Source: Chondrus crispus (taxonomy: Eukaryota; Rhodophyta; Florideophyceae; Gigartinales; Gigartinaceae). Taken from it: a DNA stretch of 64,000 nucleotides. The stretch's first letter is position 1, and each line of letters starts with the position of its first letter. The stretch lies in contig NW_005179353.1 of the NCBI RefSeq assembly GCF_000350225.1, positions 330,849 to 394,848 on the forward strand, in the 5' to 3' direction. Below, piece after piece: positions 35,440 to 46,000 of the stretch. The position numbers and the translations under genes were made by a program. The notes beneath the pieces are model-generated. The model was not told where the DNA came from. It saw only the letters and a list, made by a program, of their open reading frames with translations, and did not search any database.

Positions 35440-36572
35440 TCACTCTTCTTCTTCTCACAGTCACGAGAGATGTGTCCAAGTTTCTGACAGTAGTGACATC
35501 GGAAGCTCGCGAAGCGGTCTTCTCTCAGCATGCCGTCTCTGCTTTTCTCTGTCCCTCCGTTTTCACGGACTTCACGCACCATCTCCGATCGATTGCCTTT
35601 TGCCGTAGATAAAGTAGCAACTCTGCATACCACCTCATCCAACGTTCCGGAGACGAGCTTCGCTTGATCCTGCAAGCGATTCGGCAGACCGTTTTTGAGA
35701 CGATTAAGTAGCAGCCCATCGTCTATGACATCTGGGAGCAACAGAGAAGCCGAACGGAGACGCCATGCATATTTCTCAAATGTCTCAATTTTTTCGTTCC
35801 AGTACATCGCGAAAAATCGATCGCGAAGGGCAGATTGGTGAATTTCATTGCATAACCTCTTGGAAAGCAATTCCCAGAGCCTCTCACAGCTTACATCAGA
35901 ATTGAAGCTGGCAATCTCCTCATACACCAATCTGGCATCTCCATCAAATGCCAACGGCAGCAGCCTTTTCATTCCCGCTTGTGTGGTTGGAAAATCTGCA
36001 GCCAATCTATCCCAACAGCGCTTTGCTACGAAGAATGATCCGTCCCCAATGCTCCTGCATCGAGTGCTCTGTAACCCTTTCTGATAGATCTTGTACGCAA
36101 TATGCGTGGGATATATTTCATAATCTCCCGAGAATGGCCTTGAAGCATTTACTTCCATCCTAGAAGCTGCGTGGTCCATTCTTGCAGCATGGCGGCCACT
36201 GTCGACAAAAGTCCCTTGAGGAGCTTGGTATGTTGACAAATGCTCCTCCTCAACTCCTTCGTCCTCAAGGCTGGCAAGATGCTGTGACTGTGGCACAGAG
36301 GCAATTGCGCATGCCTCGCTAACATGCTTCTCTTGGAGATACTCGAAAGCCTTGAGGAGTTGTGACATGGAACTCTCCAGTTGCTCCATTCGCAGCATGG
36401 TTGAGGCATCCCGGCTTTGATTATTCACAAACGTTCCCGGTGTCACTTCCGCTTCTTCTCTCAGCGAAGGCCCATGATCGGGTGACGTCGGAACTTGCAC
36501 AATTTCCGGCACATTCAGATCATCCGACGCTTCGTAGCCCCTTTCTGGATTGGCACGCGTCCCAGGTGCCAT
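35370..36572 (-). CDS. gag: Gag of unit 3, intact (400 aa)
   Basis: Capsid/nucleocapsid precursor. The start is ATG at 36572 (MAPGTRANPE); upstream in-frame codons are GTG and TTG only. The N-terminal third is acidic and Ser/Gln-rich. A helical capsid-like part follows (about residues 145-320: AKRCWDRLAADF, WELLSKRLCNEIH, FEKYAWRLRSASLL). One CCHC zinc knuckle is at 359-372 (CHYCQKLGHISRDC), then a Lys-rich tail. The TAA at 35370-35372 lies inside the open pol frame. About the usual length for a Ty3/gypsy Gag. Confidence 0.92.
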   Translation of the reverse strand: MAPGTRANPERGYEASDDLNVPEIVQVPTSPDHGPSLREEAEVTPGTFVNNQSRDASTMLRMEQLESSMSQLLKAFEYLQEKHVSEACAIASVPQSQHLASLEDEGVEEEHLSTYQAPQGTFVDSGRHAARMDHAASRMEVNASRPFSGDYEIYPTHIAYKIYQKGLQSTRCRSIGDGSFFVAKRCWDRLAADFPTTQAGMKRLLPLAFDGDARLVYEEIASFNSDVSCERLWELLSKRLCNEIHQSALRDRFFAMYWNEKIETFEKYAWRLRSASLLLPDVIDDGLLLNRLKNGLPNRLQDQAKLVSGTLDEVVCRVATLSTAKGNRSEMVREVRENGGTEKSRDGMLREDRFASFRCHYCQKLGHISRDCEKKKSDRAKQEKGRADQQSPAGPSPKHN

Positions 36573-36644
36573 CTTGACCTTCAACACTTAGAACCTTTTC
36601 GTCCCTTGTGCTATCACCTGCCGCAGCGAGCAGCTGCGCGCCTT

Positions 36645-36658
36645 TTACAATATTGTAA
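36645..36658 (-). promoter_or_regulatory. Palindrome at the expected primer-binding site
   Basis: TTACAATATTGTAA, a perfect 14-bp palindrome touching the inner edge of the 5' LTR. Identical copies lie at 25272-25285, 30958-30971, 42332-42345, 48019-48032 and 53706-53719. A tRNA-primed element would show TGG (complement of a tRNA CCA end) here, and none is seen in the next 40 bases. Function unknown; see findings. Confidence 0.6.
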
Positions 36659-37353
36659 TGTTACAGGTACAACCTGCAAGCGCAGTCCGCAGGATGTTGA
36701 GCAGTGATCTCCGGACAAATCAGACAGACTTGGTCCTCAGGAGATACACGAATGGATAAATCAACAAAAACAGATGAACCCAATTTAGTCACACAGCACG
36801 TAGTCAAAGCCTAACGCGCAACAACAGTTGCAGATCAGCAACAAACACAATATAAAACAGCCGTACTGCAAGCCAACAGCTGCAGCCTCAACGACAGACC
36901 ACGGTGGGAATCAGCAAACAACCGCAACAGCAGTCACAGCCAAACTAGCGACGACTCAGACGCCAGCGCGCTTCCCCCCTTCCTCCTTCGCTCACCCCCC
37001 GCTTCCCTCCATCCTTCTCAAATACCCCATCCTATGTCCCTTCGACCACCAGCCAGGAACTGACAGACCCCTCTCACCTGCCACGTTCACCGCGTCCTCC
37101 CTTGTCCAACGGACGTCTAGACCTCTTTGCCAAGTCCCTTCCACGATCCCTTTTGACTCGAACGGTTGCGTCCAGCCATGAAGCAAGATCCATAATTGAA
37201 ACATGTCTTGGAATGAACAGCACTGCAATCGACCGGTGTGTCCGCACACTGCGCAATTTGCAGTGTCAGCACCTACACGTTTTCGTACTGCCAATCCCGA
37301 TTACTCACTATGGTTGATCCAGATTCCTCATCCGCTGCGCACAACGTGCAACA
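36659..37353 (-). repeat. LTR 4 (695 bp)
   Basis: Starts TGTTACAGGTACAACCTGC, where most copies have TGTTGCAGG and ACGTGC; it shares CCTGC with LTRs 1 and 7. Contains TATAAAA on the + strand at about 36851. Confidence 0.95.
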
Positions 37354-37406
37354 TTCGTCCTTTGTCAAATCACTTGCGGTCGCCTTGAAAGCTCTGAGAT
37401 GATTAA

Positions 37407-40400
37407 TTAACCCGTACTGCTATCAAATACTTGATCAATCCAATCTTCATCAGCGCTAACATGCCTTTTGTCCACTTGCTTCCCAGATTGGTTCAAAGAA
37501 TCCTCATGCAAATTGAACTTTTCGCTAATATGTGCGTCGAAGAGTTTGACGACAGTTTCTGGAAGGTCTGCTTCTCTGGTCCATGTTGCCGAGCGACGTC
37601 CATGAATTCTCACCTTGAACCAGCGCTCTTCTTCATCTGAATCCTTACACTTCCTGGTCTCACACGCTGAAATGCGCTTGAACAAGCGCAGGTTATCTGG
37701 GAATACTCCGTCTTCGGGATCCCCGGTCTCCACTATTTCCGGGCCAATTCTTCGAAGTCTGTTCACATGCACGCGCACTCTTTTCGCACCTACTTCTGAT
37801 TCCAACTCATACCCTACTCGCCCGAGTCTTTGCTTGACCACGTACGGTCCAGTCCAGGGTCGAACTACCTTTTTCCCTTCATCTTTTCCTAGCTTGGTAG
37901 ACCACATCAGCACTCTATCACCTACACTGAACACAGTTTCATGCACCACCTTGTCATACTGAGTCTTGCCACGCACACGAGCGTTCCTGCCTCGCGAGAG
38001 CAACGTCCTATGCAGAGCTGCCAATCGCCTCGCCAGATCTTCAGATTCCTCTTCCACTCCTTCGAGGTCCATTTCTCTCCAGGCCTCAAAAGCCTGAATT
38101 CCAAACATGGCCTCGAAAGGGGTCATTCCCGTTGCAGTGTGAGCGCTTGTGTTGTAACGTAGACACGCTAGTGCGACATGCTCATCCCAATCGCTATCAC
38201 CAGTGGTCATGAAGCTGGCAATGTCTTTTGCCACGGTGCGATTCCATCTTTCCACTGTTCCGTTTGCTTGCGGGTGCCACGGATACGTCCGCATTCTTCC
38301 GATTCCTAGCCTTTCTACTAGATTCTCGACAACATTGCTAACCAGATTCGTTCCACCATCTGACATAAGCTTCTCCATGGGTCCAAACACAGCAATCCAC
38401 TCGTCCAGCAAGACTTTTGAAACAGTTTCTGCCTTTTCATTCGGGATCGGAACAGCGCGGACAAAACGTGTGAAGACGTCTATCATGACTAGTATCTTCA
38501 CATTACCTGCCTTTGTTCGCGGTGTGATAGTTTGGACATCGATTGCTACCTGTTCGAATCTGCGCCTTGGATGAACTACCTCCAAAGCAGCCCGTTTTTG
38601 GGGACGCTCCTCATCGGATACTGCACATTGCATACAGTTTTGGACAAATTTGATGACATCCGGGACCATTCTTCTCCACCAATATATTTTTCGCAGCTTC
38701 GCAATCGTCCGCATTACCTTATAGTGACCGTGAAGTTTAGATCCATGAACCAGCTTCAGTATGTCCTGTGTAAATGATCGAGGAACTACAATGGCCAGGT
38801 CACTTCCAGTTTCAATGCGTAGTAAGCCGTCATCGTCTACGAACATCCTCCTGCTGCCATCGGCCGCCTTCTTCAAGCACCCGAATTCCTCTTCCTGTGC
38901 ATTCCTTAGTTGTTCCAAAGAAGGGCCAGTGGCAAAAGCGTTCACCTCCACCACTGCTGACACACGCTCCCTTTGCATGCTTCTCACAGCAGACTCCACC
39001 CGCGCATCCTCTTCTCTCAGGGTGATTTTCTCCACTGTTTGGGCATCAAGCGAACTGTAGCAGCGTTGACACAGCGGTTTCGGTACTGCGTCCCTACTGA
39101 GTGTATCAGGCACGACCAGTTCTCTTCCGGCGCGATGTTTCACGATAAAGTCAAAATCTTGTACATCTACGACCCACCTGGCTAAGCGTTCTCTAGGATC
39201 TTTCAGGCTGAGCAGCCAACGCAAAGCCAGATGATCAGTGATCACCAAAAAGCGTTCTCCGTGCAAATAGTGACGCCATTTGCGCAAGGCATGGACAACA
39301 GCCAGACACTCTTTTTCTGTTGCTGTGAACTTCCGCTCGGACAGCTTCATTAAGCGACTTGTAAAGCAAACTGGCCTCCATTTCCCTTCCTCAGTCTTTT
39401 CCAAAAGAACACCACCAAGCCCATATGAACTTGCGTCGGTCATAACCCTTTTTTGCATCCCGCGTCTCGGGGCGACAAGAATGTCCGGGTTGTGAAGTGC
39501 CCCTTTGAGGAGCTTCCATGCTGTTTTCTGGGCTGTTCCCCATCGCTCGTCCCAGTCGTGTATCTTGAACTTCTGTCCATGCTTCCGTTTCTTGGAGAAT
39601 CCAGTACCTTTTAACACTTGGTACAAGGGTGCAGCAGTCTCTGAAAAGTGGTCGACAAATTCAGAGAAGAAATTGACAAGCCCCAAGAACCTCATTAACT
39701 CGTCCCCTGATGCCGGTTCTACGAGGCGACCGATTGCCTCGATATGAGCTTCTGAGGGTCGAATGCCGTCATTGTCCACGCGGTGGCCTAGGATTTCTGT
39801 GCTTCTCACACCAAAACTACACTTAGAAAGCTTAAGCCTCACTCCCGCCTGTAGCAAAGTGTCAAGTAGGGACTCTAGGGACGATAAATGCTCTTCCTCG
39901 GTTTCGGTTCCAACGCTAGTATCATCCATGAATGCAAAAACATCTTGCCCTTTTCGATCCCCAAGAACGATATTGATGATTCGTTGCAACGTCACAGAGG
40001 AGTTCTTCATCCCCTGAGGCAGACGCGTGTACTGTAGTAATCCAACCACGGTCCGAATGGCTGTCAGCGGTTTCGAGTGATCCTCCAGTTCGACTTGGTA
40101 GAAGGCATCTTTGAGATCGAACGTGGACAAAACCTTTTTGCTGCCCAACCAGTCCAGGACCTGTCTCATGTCCTCCATTGGGTATGAGTCTGTAACAGTT
40201 GCGTCATTCAGAGCCCTGAAGTCTGAGGTGACACGAATACTTCCATCTTTCTTTCTAACAAAGACATTGTTAGATGCCCATGGGGAAGTACTGGGTTCGA
40301 GCACACCAAGCTCGATGAGACGCTGCATTGCTTCCCGTTCGACATCTTGCTCCTTTGGAGAGCGTCTACGCAAAGGCTGACAAATGGGTTTTGCATTTTC

Positions 40401-41126
40401 TTTCAGAACTATTTCATGGTTTACTCCCTTGATTCTGCCAAGACCTTTGAAGATCTCACGCCTTGACCACAACAACTCATGGAGTTTTCCCCTCATATGA
40501 GGATCTGATGAGAATTCAGAGTAGTCCGCTTCAACCTTTAGATACCGGTCAACACTTGCCCCTTCCATCACTCTACATACTGCTTCGGGCGTGCCAGACA
40601 AATGAAGCTTCCCAATTTGCCCAGCAAATATTGTCCTATGAACTTCAATAGATCCATAATTAGCAGCCAGATCTAGACGAAGCCTGTTTTTTCTCCAGAA
40701 TCGGCGTCCTATCAGAAGCTTGTCCGGCAGATGGCGGAGCACCTTGACCTCCTCTTCAAAATGTCTTTCCCATAGCTCAAACTTCAACACGCCCTTTCCT
40801 ACCACTTCCAGGTGATGTCCATCAACAGCTTCTGCTGTTTCATCACATGGGAGCACTTCTTCTCCCGTTTGGATGAACCAAGCCCGGTCCACCCAAATAG
40901 ACAATGCAGCAGTGTCGACTGGCACCCACAAACGCTCTCCAGACACGTTGACGAGCACTGAGACTTCCTCTGCATCGCCAATCTCCTGTAGCACGGGCTC
41001 AATGCATGCACAAACGCATTCTTTCTTCCTACCCGTTGCTACAGTTGAGTATCGCCTTAGTTGTGTTTGGGGCTCGGACCAGCAGGGCTTTGCTGATCCG
41101 CCCTGCCTTTTTCCTGTTTTACTCTG
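37407..41126 (-). CDS. pol: Pol of unit 4, intact frame
   Basis: Full-length frame like unit 3. Coding differences seen: Lys770 to Ile in the integrase zinc domain (LRKIYWW), Gly973 to Arg (AWREMD, shared with unit 6), and Val to Leu near the C-terminus (DSLNQS, shared with unit 5). It has KHRAGREL after RNase H, as in units 1 and 2. All protease, RT, RNase H and integrase catalytic residues are present. Confidence 0.93.
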   Translation of the reverse strand, partial: QSKTGKRQGGSAKPCWSEPQTQLRRYSTVATGRKKECVCACIEPVLQEIGDAEEVSVLVNVSGERLWVPVDTAALSIWVDRAWFIQTGEEVLPCDETAEAVDGHHLEVVGKGVLKFELWERHFEEEVKVLRHLPDKLLIGRRFWRKNRLRLDLAANYGSIEVHRTIFAGQIGKLHLSGTPEAVCRVMEGASVDRYLKVEADYSEFSSDPHMRGKLHELLWSRREIFKGLGRIKGVNHEIVLKENAKPICQPLRRRSPKEQDVEREAMQRLIELGVLEPSTSPWASNNVFVRKKDGSIRVTSDFRALNDATVTDSYPMEDMRQVLDWLGSKKVLSTFDLKDAFYQVELEDHSKPLTAIRTVVGLLQYTRLPQGMKNSSVTLQRIINIVLGDRKGQDVFAFMDDTSVGTETEEEHLSSLESLLDTLLQAGVRLKLSKCSFGVRSTEILGHRVDNDGIRPSEAHIEAIGRLVEPASGDELMRFLGLVNFFSEFVDHFSETAAPLYQVLKGTGFSKKRKHGQKFKIHDWDERWGTAQKTAWKLLKGALHNPDILVAPRRGMQKRVMTDASSYGLGGVLLEKTEEGKWRPVCFTSRLMKLSERKFTATEKECLAVVHALRKWRHYLHGERFLVITDHLALRWLLSLKDPRERLARWVVDVQDFDFIVKHRAGRELVVPDTLSRDAVPKPLCQRCYSSLDAQTVEKITLREEDARVESAVRSMQRERVSAVVEVNAFATGPSLEQLRNAQEEEFGCLKKAADGSRRMFVDDDGLLRIETGSDLAIVVPRSFTQDILKLVHGSKLHGHYKVMRTIAKLRKIYWWRRMVPDVIKFVQNCMQCAVSDEERPQKRAALEVVHPRRRFEQVAIDVQTITPRTKAGNVKILVMIDVFTRFVRAVPIPNEKAETVSKVLLDEWIAVFGPMEKLMSDGGTNLVSNVVENLVERLGIGRMRTYPWHPQANGTVERWNRTVAKDIASFMTTGDSDWDEHVALACLRYNTSAHTATGMTPFEAMFGIQAFEAWREMDLEGVEEESEDLARRLAALHRTLLSRGRNARVRGKTQYDKVVHETVFSVGDRVLMWSTKLGKDEGKKVVRPWTGPYVVKQRLGRVGYELESEVGAKRVRVHVNRLRRIGPEIVETGDPEDGVFPDNLRLFKRISACETRKCKDSDEEERWFKVRIHGRRSATWTREADLPETVVKLFDAHISEKFNLHEDSLNQSGKQVDKRHVSADEDWIDQVFDSSTG

Positions 41127-42259
41127 TCACTCTTCTTCTTCTCACAGTCACGAGAGATGTGTCCAAGTTTCTGACAGTAGTGACATCGGAAGCTCGCGAA
41201 GCGGTCTTCTCTCAGCATGCCGTCTCTGCTTTTCTCTGTCCCTCCGTTTTCACGGACTTCACGCACCATCTCCGATCGATTGCCTTTTGCCGTAGATAAA
41301 GTAGCAACTCTGCATACCACCTCATCCAACGTTCCGGAGACGAGCTTCGCTTGATCCTGCAAGCGATTCGGCAGACCGTTTTTGAGACGATTAAGTAGCA
41401 GCCCATCGTCTATGACATCTGGGAGCAACAGAGAAGCCGAACGGAGACGCCATGCATATTTCTCAAATGTCTCAATTTTTTCGTTCCAGTACATCGCGAA
41501 AAATCGATCGCGAAGGGCAGATTGGTGAATTTCATTGCATAACCTCTTGGAAAGCAATTCCCAGAGCCTCTCACAGCTTACATCAGAATTGAAGCTGGCA
41601 ATCTCCTCATACACCAATCTGGCATCTCCATCAAATGCCAACGGCAGCAGCCTTTTCATTCCCGCTTGTGTGGTTGGAAAATCTGCAGCCAATCTATCCC
41701 AACAGCGCTTTGCTACGAAGAATGATCCGTCCCCAATGCTCCTGCATCGAGTGCTCTGTAACCCTTTCTGATAGATCTTGTACGCAATATGCGTGGGATA
41801 TATTTCATAATCTCCCGAGAATGGCCTTGAAGCATTTACTTCCATCCTAGAAGCTGCGTGGTCCATTCTTGCAGCATGGCGGCCACTGTCGACAAAAGTC
41901 CCTTGAGGAGCTTGGTATGTTGACAAATGCTCCTCCTCAACTCCTTCGTCCTCAAGGCTGGCAAGATGCTGTGACTGTGGCACAGAGGCAATTGCGCATG
42001 CCTCGCTAACATGCTTCTCTTGGAGATACTCGAAAGCCTTGAGGAGTTGTGACATGGAACTCTCCAGTTGCTCCATTCGCAGCATGGTTGAGGCATCCCG
42101 GCTTTGATTATTCACAAACGTTCCCGGTGTCACTTCCGCTTCTTCTCTCAGCGAAGGCCCATGATCGGGTGACGTCGGAACTTGCACAATTTCCGGCACA
42201 TTCAGATCATCCGACGCTTCGTCGCCCCTTTCTGGATTGGCACGCGTCCCAGGTGCCAT
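41057..42259 (-). CDS. gag: Gag of unit 4, intact (400 aa)
   Basis: ATG at 42259, CCHC knuckle present. Val in KSDRVKQEK, as in units 1 and 6, but Ala in LQDQAKL, as in units 2, 3 and 5: a mosaic of neighbouring types. Confidence 0.92.
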   Translation of the reverse strand: MAPGTRANPERGDEASDDLNVPEIVQVPTSPDHGPSLREEAEVTPGTFVNNQSRDASTMLRMEQLESSMSQLLKAFEYLQEKHVSEACAIASVPQSQHLASLEDEGVEEEHLSTYQAPQGTFVDSGRHAARMDHAASRMEVNASRPFSGDYEIYPTHIAYKIYQKGLQSTRCRSIGDGSFFVAKRCWDRLAADFPTTQAGMKRLLPLAFDGDARLVYEEIASFNSDVSCERLWELLSKRLCNEIHQSALRDRFFAMYWNEKIETFEKYAWRLRSASLLLPDVIDDGLLLNRLKNGLPNRLQDQAKLVSGTLDEVVCRVATLSTAKGNRSEMVREVRENGGTEKSRDGMLREDRFASFRCHYCQKLGHISRDCEKKKSDRVKQEKGRADQQSPAGPSPKHN

Positions 42260-42345
42260 CTTGACCTTCAACACTTAGAACCTTTTCGTCCCTTGTGCTA
42301 TCACCTGCCGCAGCGAGCAGCTGCGCGCCTTTTACAATATTGTAA

Positions 42346-43040
42346 TGTTGCAGGTACAACGTGCAAGCGCAGTCCGCAGGATGTTGAGCAGTGATCTCCG
42401 GACAAATCAGACAGACTTGGTCCTCAGGAGATACACGAATGGATAAATCAACAAAAACAGATGAACCCAATTTAGTCACACAGCACGTAGTCAAAGCCTA
42501 ACGCGCAACAACAGTTGCAGATCAGCAACAAACACAATAGAAAACAGCCGTACTGCAAGCCAACAGCTGCAGCCTCAACGACAGACCACGGTGGGAATCA
42601 GCAAACAACCGCAACAGCAGTCACAGCCAAACTAGCGACGACTCAGACGCCAGCGCGCTTCCCCCCTTCCTCCTTCGCTCACCCCCCGCTTCCCTCCATC
42701 CTTCTCAAATACCCCATCCTATGTCCCTTCGACCACCAGCCAGGAACTGACAGACCCCTCTCACCTGCCACGTTCACCGCGTCCTCCCTTGTCCAACGGA
42801 CGTCTAGACCTCTTTGCCAAGTCCCTTCCACGATCCCTTTTGACTCGAACGGTTGCGTCCAGCCATGAAGCAAGATCCATAATTGAAACATGTCTTGGAA
42901 TGAACAGCACTGCAATCGACCGGTGTGTCCGCACACTGCGCAATTTGCAGTGTCAGCACCTACACGTTTTCGTACTGCCAATCCCGATTACTCACTATGG
43001 TTGATCCAGATTCCTCATCCGCTGCGCACAACGTGCAACA
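42346..43040 (-). repeat. LTR 5 (695 bp)
   Basis: Shared by units 4 and 5. Standard TGTTGCAGG start and TAGAAAA variant. Confidence 0.95.
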
Positions 43041-43093
43041 TTCGTCCTTTGTCAAATCACTTGCGGTCGCCTTGAAAGCTCTGAGATGATTAA

Positions 43094-46000
43094 TTAACCC
43101 GTACTGCTATCAAATACTTGATCAATCCAATCTTCATCAGCGCTAACATGCCTTTTGTCCACTTGCTTCCCAGATTGGTTCAAAGAATCCTCATGCAAAT
43201 TGAACTTTTCGCTAATATGTGCGTCGAAGAGTTTGACGACAGTTTCTGGAAGGTCTGCTTCTCTGGTCCATGTTGCCGAGCGACGTCCATGAATTCTCAC
43301 CTTGAACCAGCGCTCTTCTTCATCTGAATCCTTACACTTCCTGGTCTCACACGCTGAAATGCGCTTGAACAAGCGCAGGTTATCTGGGAATACTCCGTCT
43401 TCGGGATCCCCGGTCTCCACTATTTCCGGGCCAATTCTTCGAAGTCTGTTCACATGCACGCGCACTCTTTTCGCACCTACTTCTGATTCCAACTCATACC
43501 CTACTCGCCCGAGTCTTTGCTTGACCACGTACGGTCCAGTCCAGGGTCGAACTACCTTTTTCCCTTCATCTTTTCCTAGCTTGGTAGACCACATCAGCAC
43601 TCTATCACCTACACTGAACACAGTTTCATGCACCACCTTGTCATACTGAGTCTTGCCACGCACACGAGCGTTCCTGCCTCGCGAGAGCAACGTCCTATGC
43701 AGAGCTGCCAATCGCCTCGCCAGATCTTCAGATTCCTCTTCCACTCCTTCGAGGTCCATTTCTCCCCAGGCCTCAAAAGCCTGAATTCCAAACATGGCCT
43801 CGAAAGGGGTCATTCCCGTTGCAGTGTGAGCGCTTGTGTTGTAACGTAGACACGCTAGTGCGACATGCTCATCCCAATCGCTATCACCAGTGGTCATGAA
43901 GCTGGCAATGTCTTTTGCCACGGTGCGATTCCATCTTTCCACTGTTCCGTTTGCTTGCAGGTGCCACGGATACGTCCGCATTCTTCCGATTCCTAGCCTT
44001 TCTACTAGATTCTCGACAACATTGCTAACCAGATTCGTTCCACCATCTGACATAAGCTTCTCCATGGGTCCAAACACAGCAATCCACTCGTCCAGCAAGA
44101 CTTTTGAAACAGTTTCTGCCTTTTCATTCGGGATCGGAACAGCGCGGACAAAACGTGTGAAGACGTCTATCATGACTAGTATCTTCACATTACCTGCCTT
44201 TGTTCGCGGTGTGATAGTTTGGACATCGATTGCTACCTGTTCGAATCTGCGCCTTGGATGAACTACCTCCAAAGCAGCCCGTTTTTGGGGACGCTCCTCA
44301 TCGGATACTGCACATTGCATACAGTTTTGGACAAATTTGATGACATCCGGGACCATTCTTCTCCACCAATATTTTTTTCGCAGCTTCGCAATCGTCCGCA
44401 TTACCTTATAGTGACCGTGAAGTTTCGATCCATGAACCAGCTTCAGTATGTCCTGTGTAAATGATCGAGGAACTACAATGGCCAGGTCACTTCCAGTTTC
44501 AATGCGTAGTAAGCCGTCATCGTCTACGAACATCCTCCTGCTGCCATCGGCCGCCTTCTTCAAGCACCCGAATTCCTCTTCCTGTGCATTCCTTAGTTGT
44601 TCCAAAGAAGGGCCAGTGGCAAAAGCGTTCACCTCCACCACTGCTGACACACGCTCCCTTTGCATGCTTCTCACAGCAGACTCCACCCGCGCATCCTCTT
44701 CTCTCAGGGTGATTTTCTCCACTGTTTGGGCATCAAGCGAACTGTAGCAGCGTTGACACAGCGGTTTCGGTACTGCGTCCCTACTGAGTGTATCAGGCAC
44801 GACCAGTTCTCTTCCGGCGCGATGTTCCACGATAAAGTCAAAATCTTGTACATCTACGACCCACCTGGCTAAGCGTTCTCTAGGATCTTTCAGGCTGAGC
44901 AGCCAACGCAAAGCCAGATGATCAGTGATCACCAAAAAGCGTTCTCCGTGCAAATAGTGACGCCATTTGCGCAAGGCATGGACAACAGCCAGACACTCTT
45001 TTTCTGTTGCTGTGAACTTCCGCTCGGACAGCTTCATTAAGCGACTTGTAAAGCAAACTGGCCTCCATTTCCCTTCCTCAGTCTTTTCCAAAAGAACACC
45101 ACCAAGCCCATATGAACTTGCGTCGGTCATAACCCTTTTTTCCATCCCGCGTCTCGGGGCGACAAGAATGTCCGGGTTGTGAAGTGCCCCTTTGAGGAGC
45201 TTCCATGCTGTTTTCTGGGCTGTTCCCCATCGCTCGTCCCAGTCGTGTATCTTGAACTTCTGTCCATGCTTCCGTTTCTTGGAGAATCCAGTACCTTTTA
45301 ACACTTGGTACAAGGGTGCAGCAGTCTCTGAAAAGTGGTCGACAAATTCAGAGAAGAAATTGACAAGCCCCAAGAACCTCATTAACTCGTCCCCTGATGC
45401 CGGTTCTACGAGGCGACCGATTGCCTCGATATGAGCTTCTGAGGGTCGAATGCCGTCATTGTCCACGCGGTGGCCTAGGATTTCTGTGCTTCTCACACCA
45501 AAACTACACTTAGAAAGCTTAAGCCTCACTCCCGCCTGTAGCAAAGTGTCAAGTAGGGACTCTAGGGACGATAAATGCTCTTCCTCGGTTTCGGTTCCAA
45601 CGCTAGTATCATCCATGAATGCAAAAACATCTTGCCCTTTTCGATCCCCAAGAACGATATTGATGATTCGTTGCAACGTCACAGAGGAGTTCTTCATCCC
45701 CTGAGGCAGACGCGTGTACTGTAGTAATCCAACCACGGTCCGAATGGCTGTCAGCGGTTTCGAGTGATCCTCCAGTTCGACTTGGTAGAAGGCATCTTTG
45801 AGATCGAACGTGGACAAAACCTTTTTGCTGCCCAACCAGTCCAGGACCTGTCTCATGTCCTCCATTGGGTATGAGTCTGTAACAGTTGCGTCATTCAGAG
45901 CCCTGAAGTCTGAGGTGACACGAATACTTCCATCTTTCTTTCTAACAAAGACATTGTTAGATGCCCATGGGGAAGTACTGGGTTCGAGCACACCAAGCTC

